Positions 35,466 through 44,236 of a stretch of 64,000 nt of DNA are shown here, in pieces. The notes beneath the pieces are model-generated. The model made no database searches. It saw only the letters and a program-made list of their open reading frames with translations, and was not told where the DNA came from. Within the stretch, counting starts at the first letter, position 1, and the number at the start of each line of letters is the position of its first letter. Location: positions 1 to 64,000 of the forward strand of contig CALVML010000001.1 of the NCBI GenBank assembly GCA_944345705.1. Direction: 5' to 3'. Position numbers and translations under genes: made by a program. This DNA is from an uncultured Clostridia bacterium (lineage in GTDB: Bacteria; Bacillota; Clostridia; Christensenellales; UBA1242).

Positions 35466-35927
35466 ATGGCTGGAAAAGTTAAAACTATATGCGAAGAAAA
35501 AATTTCGCCGATCATTGAAGAAATGGGATATGAAGTTGTCGATATAGAATATAGCAAGAAATCGGACGGTATGAATTTAATATTCTACATTGACAATGAA
35601 AATGGTGTAAACATTGAAGATTGTGAAAAGGTTTCTAAAGTGATTGATCCTATTCTTGACGAAATCAATCCAACTGATGATCAGACTTATATATTGAGTG
35701 TGAGTTCGCCAGGAATTGATAGGCCACTTAAAACTGATCGCGATTTTAAACGCAATATAGGAAATGAAATATCAATAACAACATTTTCCAAGATTGATGG
35801 AAATAAAAAATTCGAAGGCAAACTTATCTCTTTCGATGAGAAACAAGTCACTATTGAACAAAAAGAAAAACAGATATCTATTCAACGAAATCAAATTGCA
35901 CACATTGTGCCAATTATAAAATTTTAA
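35466..35927 (+). CDS. rimP: Ribosome maturation factor RimP
   Basis: RimP helps assemble the 30S subunit. The 153-residue protein has the N-terminal domain EEMGYEVVDIEYSK and the mid-region SVSSPGIDRPLKTDRDF, typical of the family, then the C-terminal Sm-like barrel. ATG 35466 is preferred over an in-frame codon 12 residues upstream because AAAGGGGG precedes it. It opens the rimP-nusA-ylxR-ylxQ-infB-rbfA operon. Confidence 0.95.
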   Translation: MAGKVKTICEEKISPIIEEMGYEVVDIEYSKKSDGMNLIFYIDNENGVNIEDCEKVSKVIDPILDEINPTDDQTYILSVSSPGIDRPLKTDRDFKRNIGNEISITTFSKIDGNKKFEGKLISFDEKQVTIEQKEKQISIQRNQIAHIVPIIKF

Positions 35928-35939
35928 GGAGAGTTAAAA

Positions 35940-37115
35940 ATGATAAATAAAGATTTTTTTCAAGCGTTAGAAGACTTAGAAAATGAAAAGAAAATTGATA
36001 AGGAAACTTTTATTTCAACTTTAGAAACTGCTTTGACTTCTGCTTACAAGAAGATGTATGGAGAAGCAAAAAGTGCTATGGTAAAACTTAATCCAGAGAA
36101 AGCGACAATTAAAATTTTCTCTTATAAGACTGTAGTAGATCAAGTTCAAGATCCTGATAAAGAGATTTCACTTAACGAAGCAAAGCTTATAAAGAAATCT
36201 TATAAGGTCGGTGATATTGTACAAAGTGAAGAGTCTACAAAAGATTTTGGAAGAATTGCCGCTCAAACTGCTAAACAAGTTGTTATGCAAAAGCTTAAAG
36301 AGATGGAAAGACAGATGGCTTTAAGCGAGCTTTCTGAAAAAGAAGATGAAATTCTTACTACTATTGTAAAAAGAATAGACAGTGGCACAGTTTATCTTCA
36401 ACTGTCAAATACTCACACTGAGGGCGTAATGCTTCCATCTGATCAAATTCCTGGGGAAAAATACAATGTAGGTGATAGAGTGAAAGTCTATGTTAAAAAA
36501 ATCAAGGACTCATTCAAAGGAACACAAGTACAAGTTACTCGTTCTAACATTGGATTTGTACGCAAATTATTTGAACTTGAAATACCAGAAGTTGCATCAG
36601 GTGATATCAAAATAAAGAACATATCTCGTGATCCTGGCAATAGGACTAAAGTTGCTGTTTATACTGAAAAAGCAAATATTGATCCTATTGGAACATGTGT
36701 TGGCTATCACGGTCAAAGAATAGACACAATTATTTCTGAACTCAATGGAGAAAAGATTGACCTAATTGAATATAGCGATGATCCACTTGAATACATCGCA
36801 AAAGCTTTAAGCCCAGCAACTGTTTTAAGTGTAGAAACAAATGACAGCTTGCATTCATCAAGAGTAATTGTACCGGATGATAAACTATCGCTCGCAATTG
36901 GTAAAAATGGACAAAACGTACGACTTGCAGCTAAACTTACTGGATGGAAAATTGAAGTTAAACCACAAAGTTCAGTTCAAAATACAACATTAGAAGAACC
37001 TGAATATGAGCTTACTGAACTCAACGATGATGAAGCATTTGAAGGTTTTGACGATATAGATGAACTTGAAGAAATTCCTTCAATTGATGATTCAAGTGAC
37101 GATAATAATGAATAA
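35940..37115 (+). CDS. nusA: Transcription factor NusA
   Basis: NusA tunes pausing, termination and antitermination of RNA polymerase. The 391-residue protein has the N-terminal polymerase-binding domain (1-about 125), an S1 domain (about 137-200) and two KH domains (GTCVGYHGQRIDTIISELNGEKIDLI and LAIGKNGQNVRLAAKLTGW). It ends in an acidic tail of about 40 residues. It has no extra C-terminal repeats, as in other Gram-positive NusA. Start has AAGGAGAG 5 nt upstream. Confidence 0.97.
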   Translation: MINKDFFQALEDLENEKKIDKETFISTLETALTSAYKKMYGEAKSAMVKLNPEKATIKIFSYKTVVDQVQDPDKEISLNEAKLIKKSYKVGDIVQSEESTKDFGRIAAQTAKQVVMQKLKEMERQMALSELSEKEDEILTTIVKRIDSGTVYLQLSNTHTEGVMLPSDQIPGEKYNVGDRVKVYVKKIKDSFKGTQVQVTRSNIGFVRKLFELEIPEVASGDIKIKNISRDPGNRTKVAVYTEKANIDPIGTCVGYHGQRIDTIISELNGEKIDLIEYSDDPLEYIAKALSPATVLSVETNDSLHSSRVIVPDDKLSLAIGKNGQNVRLAAKLTGWKIEVKPQSSVQNTTLEEPEYELTELNDDEAFEGFDDIDELEEIPSIDDSSDDNNE

Positions 37116-37126
37116 ATGGAAAGAAC

Positions 37127-37390
37127 ATGGAAAGATTAAGAATGTGTATAGTCTGCAGAAATATGTATGACAAAAGGCAACTAAATCGTATAGTGAAAGA
37201 TAAAGAAGGAAATGTCTTTTACGATGAGACTGGCAAAAAAAATGGTAGAGGTGCTTATGTATGCTCAAATGAAGAATGCCTTAAAAAACTTGCCAAAAAT
37301 CGCATATTAAATAAAGCATTTAAGATGCAAATAAACGAAGAAACATATAATCAAATTATGGAGAAAATTATTGGACAGACAAAAAATTGA
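37127..37390 (+). CDS. rnpM: YlxR/RnpM, RNase P modulator
   Basis: The 87-residue basic protein has the YlxR motif RMCIVCRNMYDKRQLNRIV and GRGAYVCSNEECLKKLAK. The family was recently named RnpM, an RNA-binding protein that modulates RNase P in Bacillus; here RNase P RNA is at 8197. It sits between nusA and ylxQ as usual. The last 20 nt overlap the next gene. Confidence 0.92.
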   Translation: MERLRMCIVCRNMYDKRQLNRIVKDKEGNVFYDETGKKNGRGAYVCSNEECLKKLAKNRILNKAFKMQINEETYNQIMEKIIGQTKN

Positions 37391-37664
37391 AGGTTATTTG
37401 AATATTGCAAAGAAGGCAGGATATCTCCTGATTGGAGGAGATAATATAGAAAATGCAATTTTGCATAATAGAAAAATATATCTTGTTCTCTATGAACCTT
37501 CTATCCAAAATAACTCGCTTAAAATTATAAGAAAAGCTGAAGAGCGATCTATCCTTACAAAATCGCTTGAAGGTATATCGAATTATATAAAAATAAAAAA
37601 TTGTAAGATTATAGCATTGAAAAATAAGAATTTAAGTGATATTATATATAATATAATAGACTAA
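37371..37664 (+). CDS. ylxQ: YlxQ, L7Ae-family ribosomal-type RNA-binding protein
   Basis: The 97-residue protein matches the L7Ae/L30e fold: IEGYLNIAKKAGYLLIGGDNIENAI and KIYLVLYEPSIQNNSLKIIRKA. The family binds kink-turn RNAs; the cellular target of YlxQ is unknown. The start is TTG 37371, inside ylxR, with GGAG 7 nt upstream; no ATG fits the frame. Overlap implies coupling to ylxR. Confidence 0.88.
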   Translation: MDRQKIEGYLNIAKKAGYLLIGGDNIENAILHNRKIYLVLYEPSIQNNSLKIIRKAEERSILTKSLEGISNYIKIKNCKIIALKNKNLSDIIYNIID

Positions 37665-37676
37665 AAGGAGCAAATC

Positions 37677-40118
37677 TTGGCGAATCAAACATTACAGAAC
37701 TTAAAGAAAATACATGATTTACAAAAAGTCGGTGAAATATCTCAACTTTTAAAGGAGATTAAAAACTCTAAAGTACAAGTTGAGAGTCTTTCTAATAAAA
37801 TAATTGAAAAGCGCAAAGAATTACTTGCAAAAATCGAAAGGCAAAATCAAGAAGTTAAAAAAGAAACGGTAGAGAATGTCGTGCCTAATGAAAATGTAAA
37901 CAAACAACAGACAAAAGACATTCAATACGATAATAAGCGTGTTTTTGACAATAAACAACAATCAAATAATAGAAACAACGCACAAAATAGACCTTTTGAT
38001 AAAAATAAGCCTTTCAATAAAGATAGGAAAGATTTCGCCAAATCTAATCAACCACAAAACAAGAATTTTGGAAAGAAAACTGGGACTGGTTTTATATCAG
38101 CCAAAGCCAACAATTTCCGTTCTTTTGCTAACGATTTGCCAGAGATTGATTTCAAGAATGAAAGATCTCATGCTAACAAAGCAAAATTTGCTCAAAAGTA
38201 TTCTAACAATGATGAAAGAAAATCACAAAATAGACGCAATGACGAACAAAGAAAGAACAATGTATTTATAGAAGATGAGAATGGCTTCGAAGAGATGTCT
38301 TTTGGTTCTAGAAAGAGTGTTAAGAAAAAGAAAGACACATCACAAAAAGTAAATACAGTGACTATTACTCATGCCACATTAACTGCTAAAGAGATTACTG
38401 TTAAAGATTTCAGCGAAAAAATTGGTAAACCTGTTACTGAAATTGTCAAAAAATTGATGCTACTTGGAATTATGGCTACCATCAATTCAAATATAGATTA
38501 TGAAACTGCTGAACTTGTAGCAAGCGATTTTGGCATTACACTTGAGTTAAAAATAGATAAGTCGTTTGAAGAAAAATTGCTTGAATCAGCAAATGAAGAA
38601 GATGATGCATCAAAACTTGTTAAGCGTCCGCCAATTGTTGCAGTTATGGGACATGTTGACCATGGTAAGACATCACTACTTGATGCATTTAGAAAAACAA
38701 ATGTCGTAGCTGGGGAAGCGGGTGGTATTACACAGAGTATAGGTGCTTATCAAATTGAGTTTAATGGAGAAAAGATAACATTTATTGATACTCCTGGACA
38801 CGCGGCATTTACACAAATGCGTGCTAGAGGTGCACAGGCTACTGATATTGCAATACTTGTTGTTGCTGCAGATGATGGAGTTATGCCACAAACCGTGGAA
38901 GCAATAAATCATATAAAGGCTGCGGGTGTTCCTGTTATTGTGGCAATTAATAAAATGGATAAGCCAGAAGCAAATCCTGACAGAATCAAGCAACAACTCG
39001 CGGAATATAACATTCTTCCTGAAGAATGGGGCGGAGATGCAATCTGTGTTCCTATTTCAGCTAAAACGGGAATGGGACTTGACGACTTAAAACAGGCAAT
39101 ATTACTTGTTAGTGAAATGCTAGATCTTAAGGCAAATCCTGACAAAATGGCTACAGCGGTTGTAATTGAGGCAGAACTTGATAAAAATCGCGGTGCCGTT
39201 GCGTCAGTTATTGTTGAAAATGGAACTCTCCATGTTGGAGATTCAATCATGTCTGGTTTAACCTATGGAAAGGTGAGGGCAATGTTCTCTGACAAAGGTA
39301 AACCTATAAAAGAAGCTCTTCCATCTACACCTGTTGAAATTCTCGGTCTTAATGAAGTGCCAAGTGCTGGTGATCAAGTATATGCGGTAGATGAATCTCT
39401 TTCTAAACAAGTTATACAAGAGCGTATTACAAACATTAAAAAACAACGCGCTAGTCAGTCTTCTGGGGTTACACTTGATAACTTTATGAATAGAGTACAA
39501 GAAGGAGCTTTAAAAAATCTTAATATAATAATCAAAGCCGATACTATGGGTTCTGTTGAAGCCTTGAAAAACACACTTGCTGGCATTAAAAACGATGAGG
39601 CGAAAGTCAATATCGTCCACAGCGGTGCAGGTGCAGTTACTGAAAGTGATGTAGACCTTGCAAAAACTACTGAATCTATAATTATCTCTTTCAATCAAAA
39701 ACCTGTAGCCAAGGCGAAAATACTTGCTGATAAAAATAAGGTTCAAATTAAGGAATATAAGATCATATACGAAGTTGTTGACGATATTACAAATGCTATT
39801 AATGGTATGCTAAGTGTTAAATATGAAGAAGTTTATATTGGACTTGCAGAGATTAGAATGGTGTTCAAGTTGTCAACTGCAGGAAAAGTTGCTGGCTCGT
39901 ATATTAAAGATGGTAAAGCAGCACGAAATGCTATAGTTTATATCAAACGCGGAAATGAAGAAATCGGACAAAGCACTATAGAATCTTTAAAGATTGTTAA
40001 AGATGAAAAAGCCGAAGTGCAAAAGGGCTTTGAATGCGGTATTAAACTTAGAGATAATATAGACTTTAAAGAAGGAGATTTAATCGAAATCTATTCAAAA
40101 GAAGTCGTTAAAAGATAA
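37677..40118 (+). CDS. infB: Translation initiation factor IF-2
   Basis: IF-2 places initiator tRNA on the ribosome. The 813-residue protein has an Asn/Gln/Lys-rich, probably disordered N-terminus (about 1-220), an IF2 N-like domain, then the GTPase with [29 protein letters not shown] and [12 protein letters not shown], followed by domains II-IV. The start is TTG 37677 with a perfect AAAGGAG 7 nt before it. The stop is followed by a short terminator-like hairpin before rbfA. Confidence 0.97.
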   Translation: MANQTLQNLKKIHDLQKVGEISQLLKEIKNSKVQVESLSNKIIEKRKELLAKIERQNQEVKKETVENVVPNENVNKQQTKDIQYDNKRVFDNKQQSNNRNNAQNRPFDKNKPFNKDRKDFAKSNQPQNKNFGKKTGTGFISAKANNFRSFANDLPEIDFKNERSHANKAKFAQKYSNNDERKSQNRRNDEQRKNNVFIEDENGFEEMSFGSRKSVKKKKDTSQKVNTVTITHATLTAKEITVKDFSEKIGKPVTEIVKKLMLLGIMATINSNIDYETAELVASDFGITLELKIDKSFEEKLLESANEEDDASKLVKRPPIVAVMGHVDHGKTSLLDAFRKTNVVAGEAGGITQSIGAYQIEFNGEKITFIDTPGHAAFTQMRARGAQATDIAILVVAADDGVMPQTVEAINHIKAAGVPVIVAINKMDKPEANPDRIKQQLAEYNILPEEWGGDAICVPISAKTGMGLDDLKQAILLVSEMLDLKANPDKMATAVVIEAELDKNRGAVASVIVENGTLHVGDSIMSGLTYGKVRAMFSDKGKPIKEALPSTPVEILGLNEVPSAGDQVYAVDESLSKQVIQERITNIKKQRASQSSGVTLDNFMNRVQEGALKNLNIIIKADTMGSVEALKNTLAGIKNDEAKVNIVHSGAGAVTESDVDLAKTTESIIISFNQKPVAKAKILADKNKVQIKEYKIIYEVVDDITNAINGMLSVKYEEVYIGLAEIRMVFKLSTAGKVAGSYIKDGKAARNAIVYIKRGNEEIGQSTIESLKIVKDEKAEVQKGFECGIKLRDNIDFKEGDLIEIYSKEVVKR

Positions 40119-40131
40119 AATATATAAAAAT

Positions 40132-40160
40132 AAAGGAAAGATAACTACTTTCCTTTTTAA
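40132..40160 (+). terminator. Terminator-like hairpin between infB and rbfA
   Basis: AAAGGAAAG/CTTTCCTTT stem with a 7-nt loop, then Ts. It may let only part of the transcripts continue into rbfA. Confidence 0.7.
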
Positions 40161-40173
40161 AAAGGAGAACAAT

Positions 40174-40545
40174 ATGTCACTAAGATTTGAGCGCGCGAAT
40201 AGCGAAATTAAAAGATGTTTATCTGATATTATACAGACGCGTATGAATAACCCTCATCTTAATCCAATGCTTTATGTAAGTGAAGTTGATATAAGCAAAG
40301 ATTTTAAATACTGCAAGGTAAAAATTGCCTTGGACAGTGAAGATGAGAAAGAACTTGAAAAAAATATTCAGATTTTGCAAAATGCTGAAGGATTTATCAA
40401 GAGAGAACTTGCAAATCTTGTAAGAATGCCTTCTGTGCCAAAATTGCAATTTGAAATTGACAAAGGAACTAGTGCTACAATAAGGATCAATGAAATACTC
40501 AAGAACTTAAATATACCAAAGGAAGAAGATGGTGATAATGAATAA
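40174..40545 (+). CDS. rbfA: Ribosome-binding factor A
   Basis: RbfA is a 30S maturation and cold-adaptation factor. The 123-residue protein has the KH-like pattern RFERANSEIKRCLSDIIQTRM, FKYCKVKIALDSED and VRMPSVPKLQFEIDKG. It has an AAAAGGAG site and overlaps the next gene's start. Confidence 0.95.
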   Translation: MSLRFERANSEIKRCLSDIIQTRMNNPHLNPMLYVSEVDISKDFKYCKVKIALDSEDEKELEKNIQILQNAEGFIKRELANLVRMPSVPKLQFEIDKGTSATIRINEILKNLNIPKEEDGDNE

Positions 40546-41494
40546 ACTAATCAAACAAATTAAGAAAGTTATATATAGAGCAAATAACATAGCAATATTT
40601 TCACATGTAAGCCCAGATTTTGATGCTCTAGGATCGTCATTTGCACTTCAATACTTTTTAAAATCCATCAACAAAAATGCTAAGTTTTTTTGTAATGATG
40701 ATTTAACACTAAAAGAAAAAATGCTTTTCGATGAACATTCTATAGGCAAAACTTTCAAAATAGAAGATTTTGATTTGGTAATTTCTGTAGATACGCCTTC
40801 CATCCAAATGCTAGGAATATATGGTGAAGATTTTATGAAAAGCGCAAATAGGATTGTTATAGATCATCACCAAAATATTGACCTAAACGGTCAAGTTACT
40901 CTTGTTGATACAACATTTTCATCGTGCTGTGAAATTGTTTTCAAAATTTTAAAAAGTTTTAGAAAACCTTTATCGAAAGAAGTAGTTTCTGCTCTTTATG
41001 CTGGTCTTTCTACTGATACAAATTCATTTGTCAATACCAATACCACAGTAAACTCTTTTATGACTGCCTATGAACTTATGAATTTAGGCGCTGATGTAGT
41101 TAAAATCAATGAAACAATCTATAGAACAAAAACTTTAAAAGAAATAGACTTTAAAAAATACGTTCTTTCAAATATGGTTATTAAAGATGACATAGCATAT
41201 TGTCTTATGCCTAAAAAACAACTTGACAAAATGCATGGTACTAAAAGTGATTGTAGTGGTATAAGTAGTGATTTAGTGGCTTATCAGGGGGTGAATATTG
41301 CCTTTTCTATTGTAGAGGAAGAGAATTCTGTTTTTAAAGTGTCTTTTAGAAGCAAGTATGGCTATGATGTTCGAAAAATTGCAAATTTCATTGGAGGCGG
41401 TGGTCATATTGGTGCTTCAGGTGCAACTCTAAAGGGTGATAATATAAATCAAATCAAGGATAAGGTTTTAGATGCGATTGATAAAAATCGATAA
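40538..41494 (+). CDS. nrnA: DHH-family phosphoesterase (NrnA-like nanoRNase)
   Basis: NrnA-type enzymes degrade 2-5 nt RNA fragments and dephosphorylate pAp; this gene usually lies between rbfA and truB in Firmicutes, as here. The 318-residue protein has the DHH catalytic motifs SHVSPDFDALGS and IDHHQN, and the DHHA1 motif GGGGHIGASGATL. ATG 40538 fits GGAAGAAG better than ATG 40529. The start region overlaps the end of rbfA. Confidence 0.9.
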   Translation: MNKLIKQIKKVIYRANNIAIFSHVSPDFDALGSSFALQYFLKSINKNAKFFCNDDLTLKEKMLFDEHSIGKTFKIEDFDLVISVDTPSIQMLGIYGEDFMKSANRIVIDHHQNIDLNGQVTLVDTTFSSCCEIVFKILKSFRKPLSKEVVSALYAGLSTDTNSFVNTNTTVNSFMTAYELMNLGADVVKINETIYRTKTLKEIDFKKYVLSNMVIKDDIAYCLMPKKQLDKMHGTKSDCSGISSDLVAYQGVNIAFSIVEEENSVFKVSFRSKYGYDVRKIANFIGGGGHIGASGATLKGDNINQIKDKVLDAIDKNR

Positions 41495-41518
41495 TATTTT
41501 AAATTTCTAAGGTAAAGT

Positions 41519-42364
41519 ATGAAAATAAATGGCATCATATTAGTAAATAAGGAAAGTGGCTTTTCATCAAATCAAGTAGTAGGTAAAGTCAAATATCTTT
41601 TAAAAACAAATAAAGCTGGTCACTTAGGTACACTTGATGTGCTAGGCAGGGGATTACTCCCTATAACTCTTGGCAGAGGGACCAAACTTTTTGACTATTT
41701 TTTAAATAAGGATAAAACTTACCAAACTATATTTGAATTTGGTTTTGCTACTACTACTTTAGATAGAGAAGGGGAAATAACCGATAAAAATGATGTTGAA
41801 GTGTCGCTTGAACAATTGCAAAATGTTTGTCAAAAGTTTATTGGAAAACAAGATCAGTTGCCACCTATTTATTCGGCAAAAAAGATAAATGGTAAAAAAG
41901 CTTATGAACTTGCAAGAGCAGGTAAAAGTGTTGATTTAAAGCCAAAACAGATTGAAATTTATGATTTAAGAGTTTTAAAACAGATTGAAAAGAATAAGTT
42001 TTTGCTTGAAGTGCATTGCTCGAGTGGAACTTATATTCGCTCTCTATGTAGAGATATTGCAAGCAGCCTTGGTACATTTGGTGTTATGCAAGACATACTA
42101 CGCACAAAATGTGGCAGTTTTGATATCAAGGAAAGTTTTACAATAGAAGATATAGAACAAGGCAAATATAAAATTATTCCATTAGATACAGTTTTTGACT
42201 ATGAAAAATTGATTACTTACGAAGCAGATAAATTGCTAAATGGTCAGCTTATAAACACAGATTATCAAGATGGAATTTATAGAATTTACACTGATAACAG
42301 TTTGTTTTTAGGTATAGGGAATGTGAAGAATAAGAGATTAAAATTAGATATGCGATTGATTTAA
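41519..42364 (+). CDS. truB: tRNA pseudouridine-55 synthase TruB
   Basis: TruB converts U55 to pseudouridine in the T loop of all tRNAs. The 281-residue protein has the catalytic motif GHLGTLDVLGRGLLPI with the nucleophile Asp, KTYQTIFEFG, PPIYSAKKINGKKAYELAR and CSSGTYIRSLCRDI. ribF and rpsO, which often follow truB, are absent. Confidence 0.96.
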   Translation: MKINGIILVNKESGFSSNQVVGKVKYLLKTNKAGHLGTLDVLGRGLLPITLGRGTKLFDYFLNKDKTYQTIFEFGFATTTLDREGEITDKNDVEVSLEQLQNVCQKFIGKQDQLPPIYSAKKINGKKAYELARAGKSVDLKPKQIEIYDLRVLKQIEKNKFLLEVHCSSGTYIRSLCRDIASSLGTFGVMQDILRTKCGSFDIKESFTIEDIEQGKYKIIPLDTVFDYEKLITYEADKLLNGQLINTDYQDGIYRIYTDNSLFLGIGNVKNKRLKLDMRLI

Positions 42365-42503
42365 AGTGAATTTATTGTTTCAAAACAAGTATTTAAATTG
42401 GTGCAAAATGTATTGGCTGAAAGCGACTGACTAGCTTTAAGTTTGTCTAGCTAATGGCTATAGAAAATAACATTTAAAAATCTAAAGATAAGGAGTGAAT
42501 TTT

Positions 42504-43364
42504 ATGGTTTTATTTGGACCATCTGGATGTGGAGATGAATTTTATAGTCAGGGACATAAATCTATCTTAGAAGTTCCAAAATGGATTAAAGATTATGGTC
42601 TAGATGCTTATGAATATTCTTTTGGTCATGGTTACCAAATGAGCAGTTCGCTTGCCACGCAAGCAGGAAAACTTTTTGCGGATGAAAATATAAAAGTTTC
42701 ACTACATGCACCGTTCTATATAAACTTTGCAAATCCAAGTGAAGAAATGTATGATAAAACAAAAGGTTATATTTTTACGGGGATAAAATTCATGAAAGCC
42801 TTTGGAGCTGATCATTTTGTGTTTCATTCAGCTTCTTGTGGAAAACTTTCTAGAGATGAGGCGCTTTCTCTTACGCGAGAAAGATTTTTAGAGCTTTTTC
42901 CTATGATAGAAAGCGAACATCTTCTTGATGAAGGTCAATATCTATGTCCCGAAACCATGGGAAAAACTATGCAGATTGGTACATATAAGGAAGTTGTAGA
43001 TCTTTGCACGATAAGCAATATCTTAGTACCAACATTTGATTTCGGCCATATCAATTCTATAGAACAAGGAAGTTTAAAAACAAAAGAAGATTTTAAGCGG
43101 ATAATAGACTACAGTATAGAAAAATTGGGGTTCGATAAAACAAATAATTGTCATATCCACTTTTCAAAAATTCAATATGGAGCTAAAGGCGAGATAAGAC
43201 ACTTGAATTTTGATGATACAATTTACGGTCCTGAATTTGACGGACTTGCTGAAGTTTTAATTGATTATAAACTTTCACCAAGAATAATCTGTGAATCTAT
43301 GACTAATATGCCTAAAGATGCTTTAACAATGAAAAAAATTTATAAAAAAATGCTAGACAAATAG
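42504..43364 (+). CDS. Endonuclease IV-like TIM-barrel protein
   Basis: The 286-residue protein follows the AP endonuclease IV family. Metal-ligand positions are visible: SLHAPFYINFANP, FVFHSAS, CPETMG, FDFGHIN, CHIHFSK, RHLNF and ICESM. The Asp of the D-R-H ligand pair in E. coli Nfo appears as Ile (IRH), so the third zinc site may be altered. Normally the family repairs abasic sites; a sugar-isomerase-type role is the alternative. AAGGAG supports ATG 42504 over GTG 42495. It follows truB by 139 bp; a separate promoter was not seen. Confidence 0.78.
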   Translation: MVLFGPSGCGDEFYSQGHKSILEVPKWIKDYGLDAYEYSFGHGYQMSSSLATQAGKLFADENIKVSLHAPFYINFANPSEEMYDKTKGYIFTGIKFMKAFGADHFVFHSASCGKLSRDEALSLTRERFLELFPMIESEHLLDEGQYLCPETMGKTMQIGTYKEVVDLCTISNILVPTFDFGHINSIEQGSLKTKEDFKRIIDYSIEKLGFDKTNNCHIHFSKIQYGAKGEIRHLNFDDTIYGPEFDGLAEVLIDYKLSPRIICESMTNMPKDALTMKKIYKKMLDK

Positions 43365-43382
43365 CTATTTATATGGTAAACT
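43354..43382 (+). promoter_or_regulatory. Promoter of efp
   Basis: TAGACA (43354-43359), 17-bp spacer and TAAACT (43377-43382), inside and after the end of the previous gene. The phrase TTTATATGGTAAACTAA recurs before the YfhO gene (44169). Confidence 0.6.
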
Positions 43383-43414
43383 AATCAAGTAAAAAATTAA
43401 AGGAGAAAAATTTT

Positions 43415-43975
43415 ATGGTATTTGCTGGAGATTTTAGAAAAGGAACAACTTTTGAATGGGACGGCGCAGTTTATTCTGTCGTAGATTTCTTACATGTTAA
43501 ACCTGGAAAGGGCTCGCCATTTGTAAGAGCAAAATTAAAAAATGTTATGACTGGACAAGTTAAGGAAACAACTTTCAATCCATCTGATAAATTTCAAATA
43601 GCAGTTATTGAAAAGAAAGAGATGACTTATCTTTATAATGACGGCGAAATTTATTATTTCATGGATACAGAAACTTACGATCAAATTCCACTTAACAGAG
43701 ATAGCGTAGAAGATGCTTTAAATTATGTAAAAGAGAATGAAAATTGTACAATGTATTTCTATAAAGGAAATCCATTCTCAGTATATCCTCCAACATTTGT
43801 TGAACTTGAAGTTATCGATTGTGAACCTGGAGTACAGGGAGATACTGCAAAATCTTCTACTAAACCTGCAAAGGTTGAAACAGGATATGTTCTTAATGTT
43901 CCACTCTTTATCAACATAGGCGATAGGATTAGAATTGATACTAGAGATGGAAGTTATATGGAAAGAGTAAAGTAA
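43415..43975 (+). CDS. efp: Elongation factor P
   Basis: EF-P rescues ribosomes stalled at polyproline. The 186-residue, three-domain protein has [31 protein letters not shown] (modified residue region, Lys at the GKG tip), the OB domain ending [10 protein letters not shown] and the C-terminal [23 protein letters not shown] supports the start, and a terminator follows. Confidence 0.97.
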   Translation: MVFAGDFRKGTTFEWDGAVYSVVDFLHVKPGKGSPFVRAKLKNVMTGQVKETTFNPSDKFQIAVIEKKEMTYLYNDGEIYYFMDTETYDQIPLNRDSVEDALNYVKENENCTMYFYKGNPFSVYPPTFVELEVIDCEPGVQGDTAKSSTKPAKVETGYVLNVPLFINIGDRIRIDTRDGSYMERVK

Positions 43976-43989
43976 TTGTTTCGAATAAG

Positions 43990-44022
43990 AGTGCAAGTTT
44001 GTATAGCTTGTACTTTTTTTAT
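43990..44022 (+). terminator. Terminator after efp
   Basis: AGTGCAAG/CTTGTACT stem (one G-T pair), 9-nt loop and a seven-T run. Confidence 0.88.
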
Positions 44023-44236
44023 AATAAGAAAATTTAAATGCTTTAATTTTGACTTTGTTACAAATATTTATTAAATCGGCAGAGCATATTATGAAATTGT
44101 CTTTATATAAAATAAAAAATAAAATATTGTTCTGAAAAAATATATAAAAACATTTTTATATATACAATTTATATGGTAAACTAAATCAAGAGATTTATTA
44201 TATAAATTAAATTTTATATTTTAGAAAGGATAAAAA

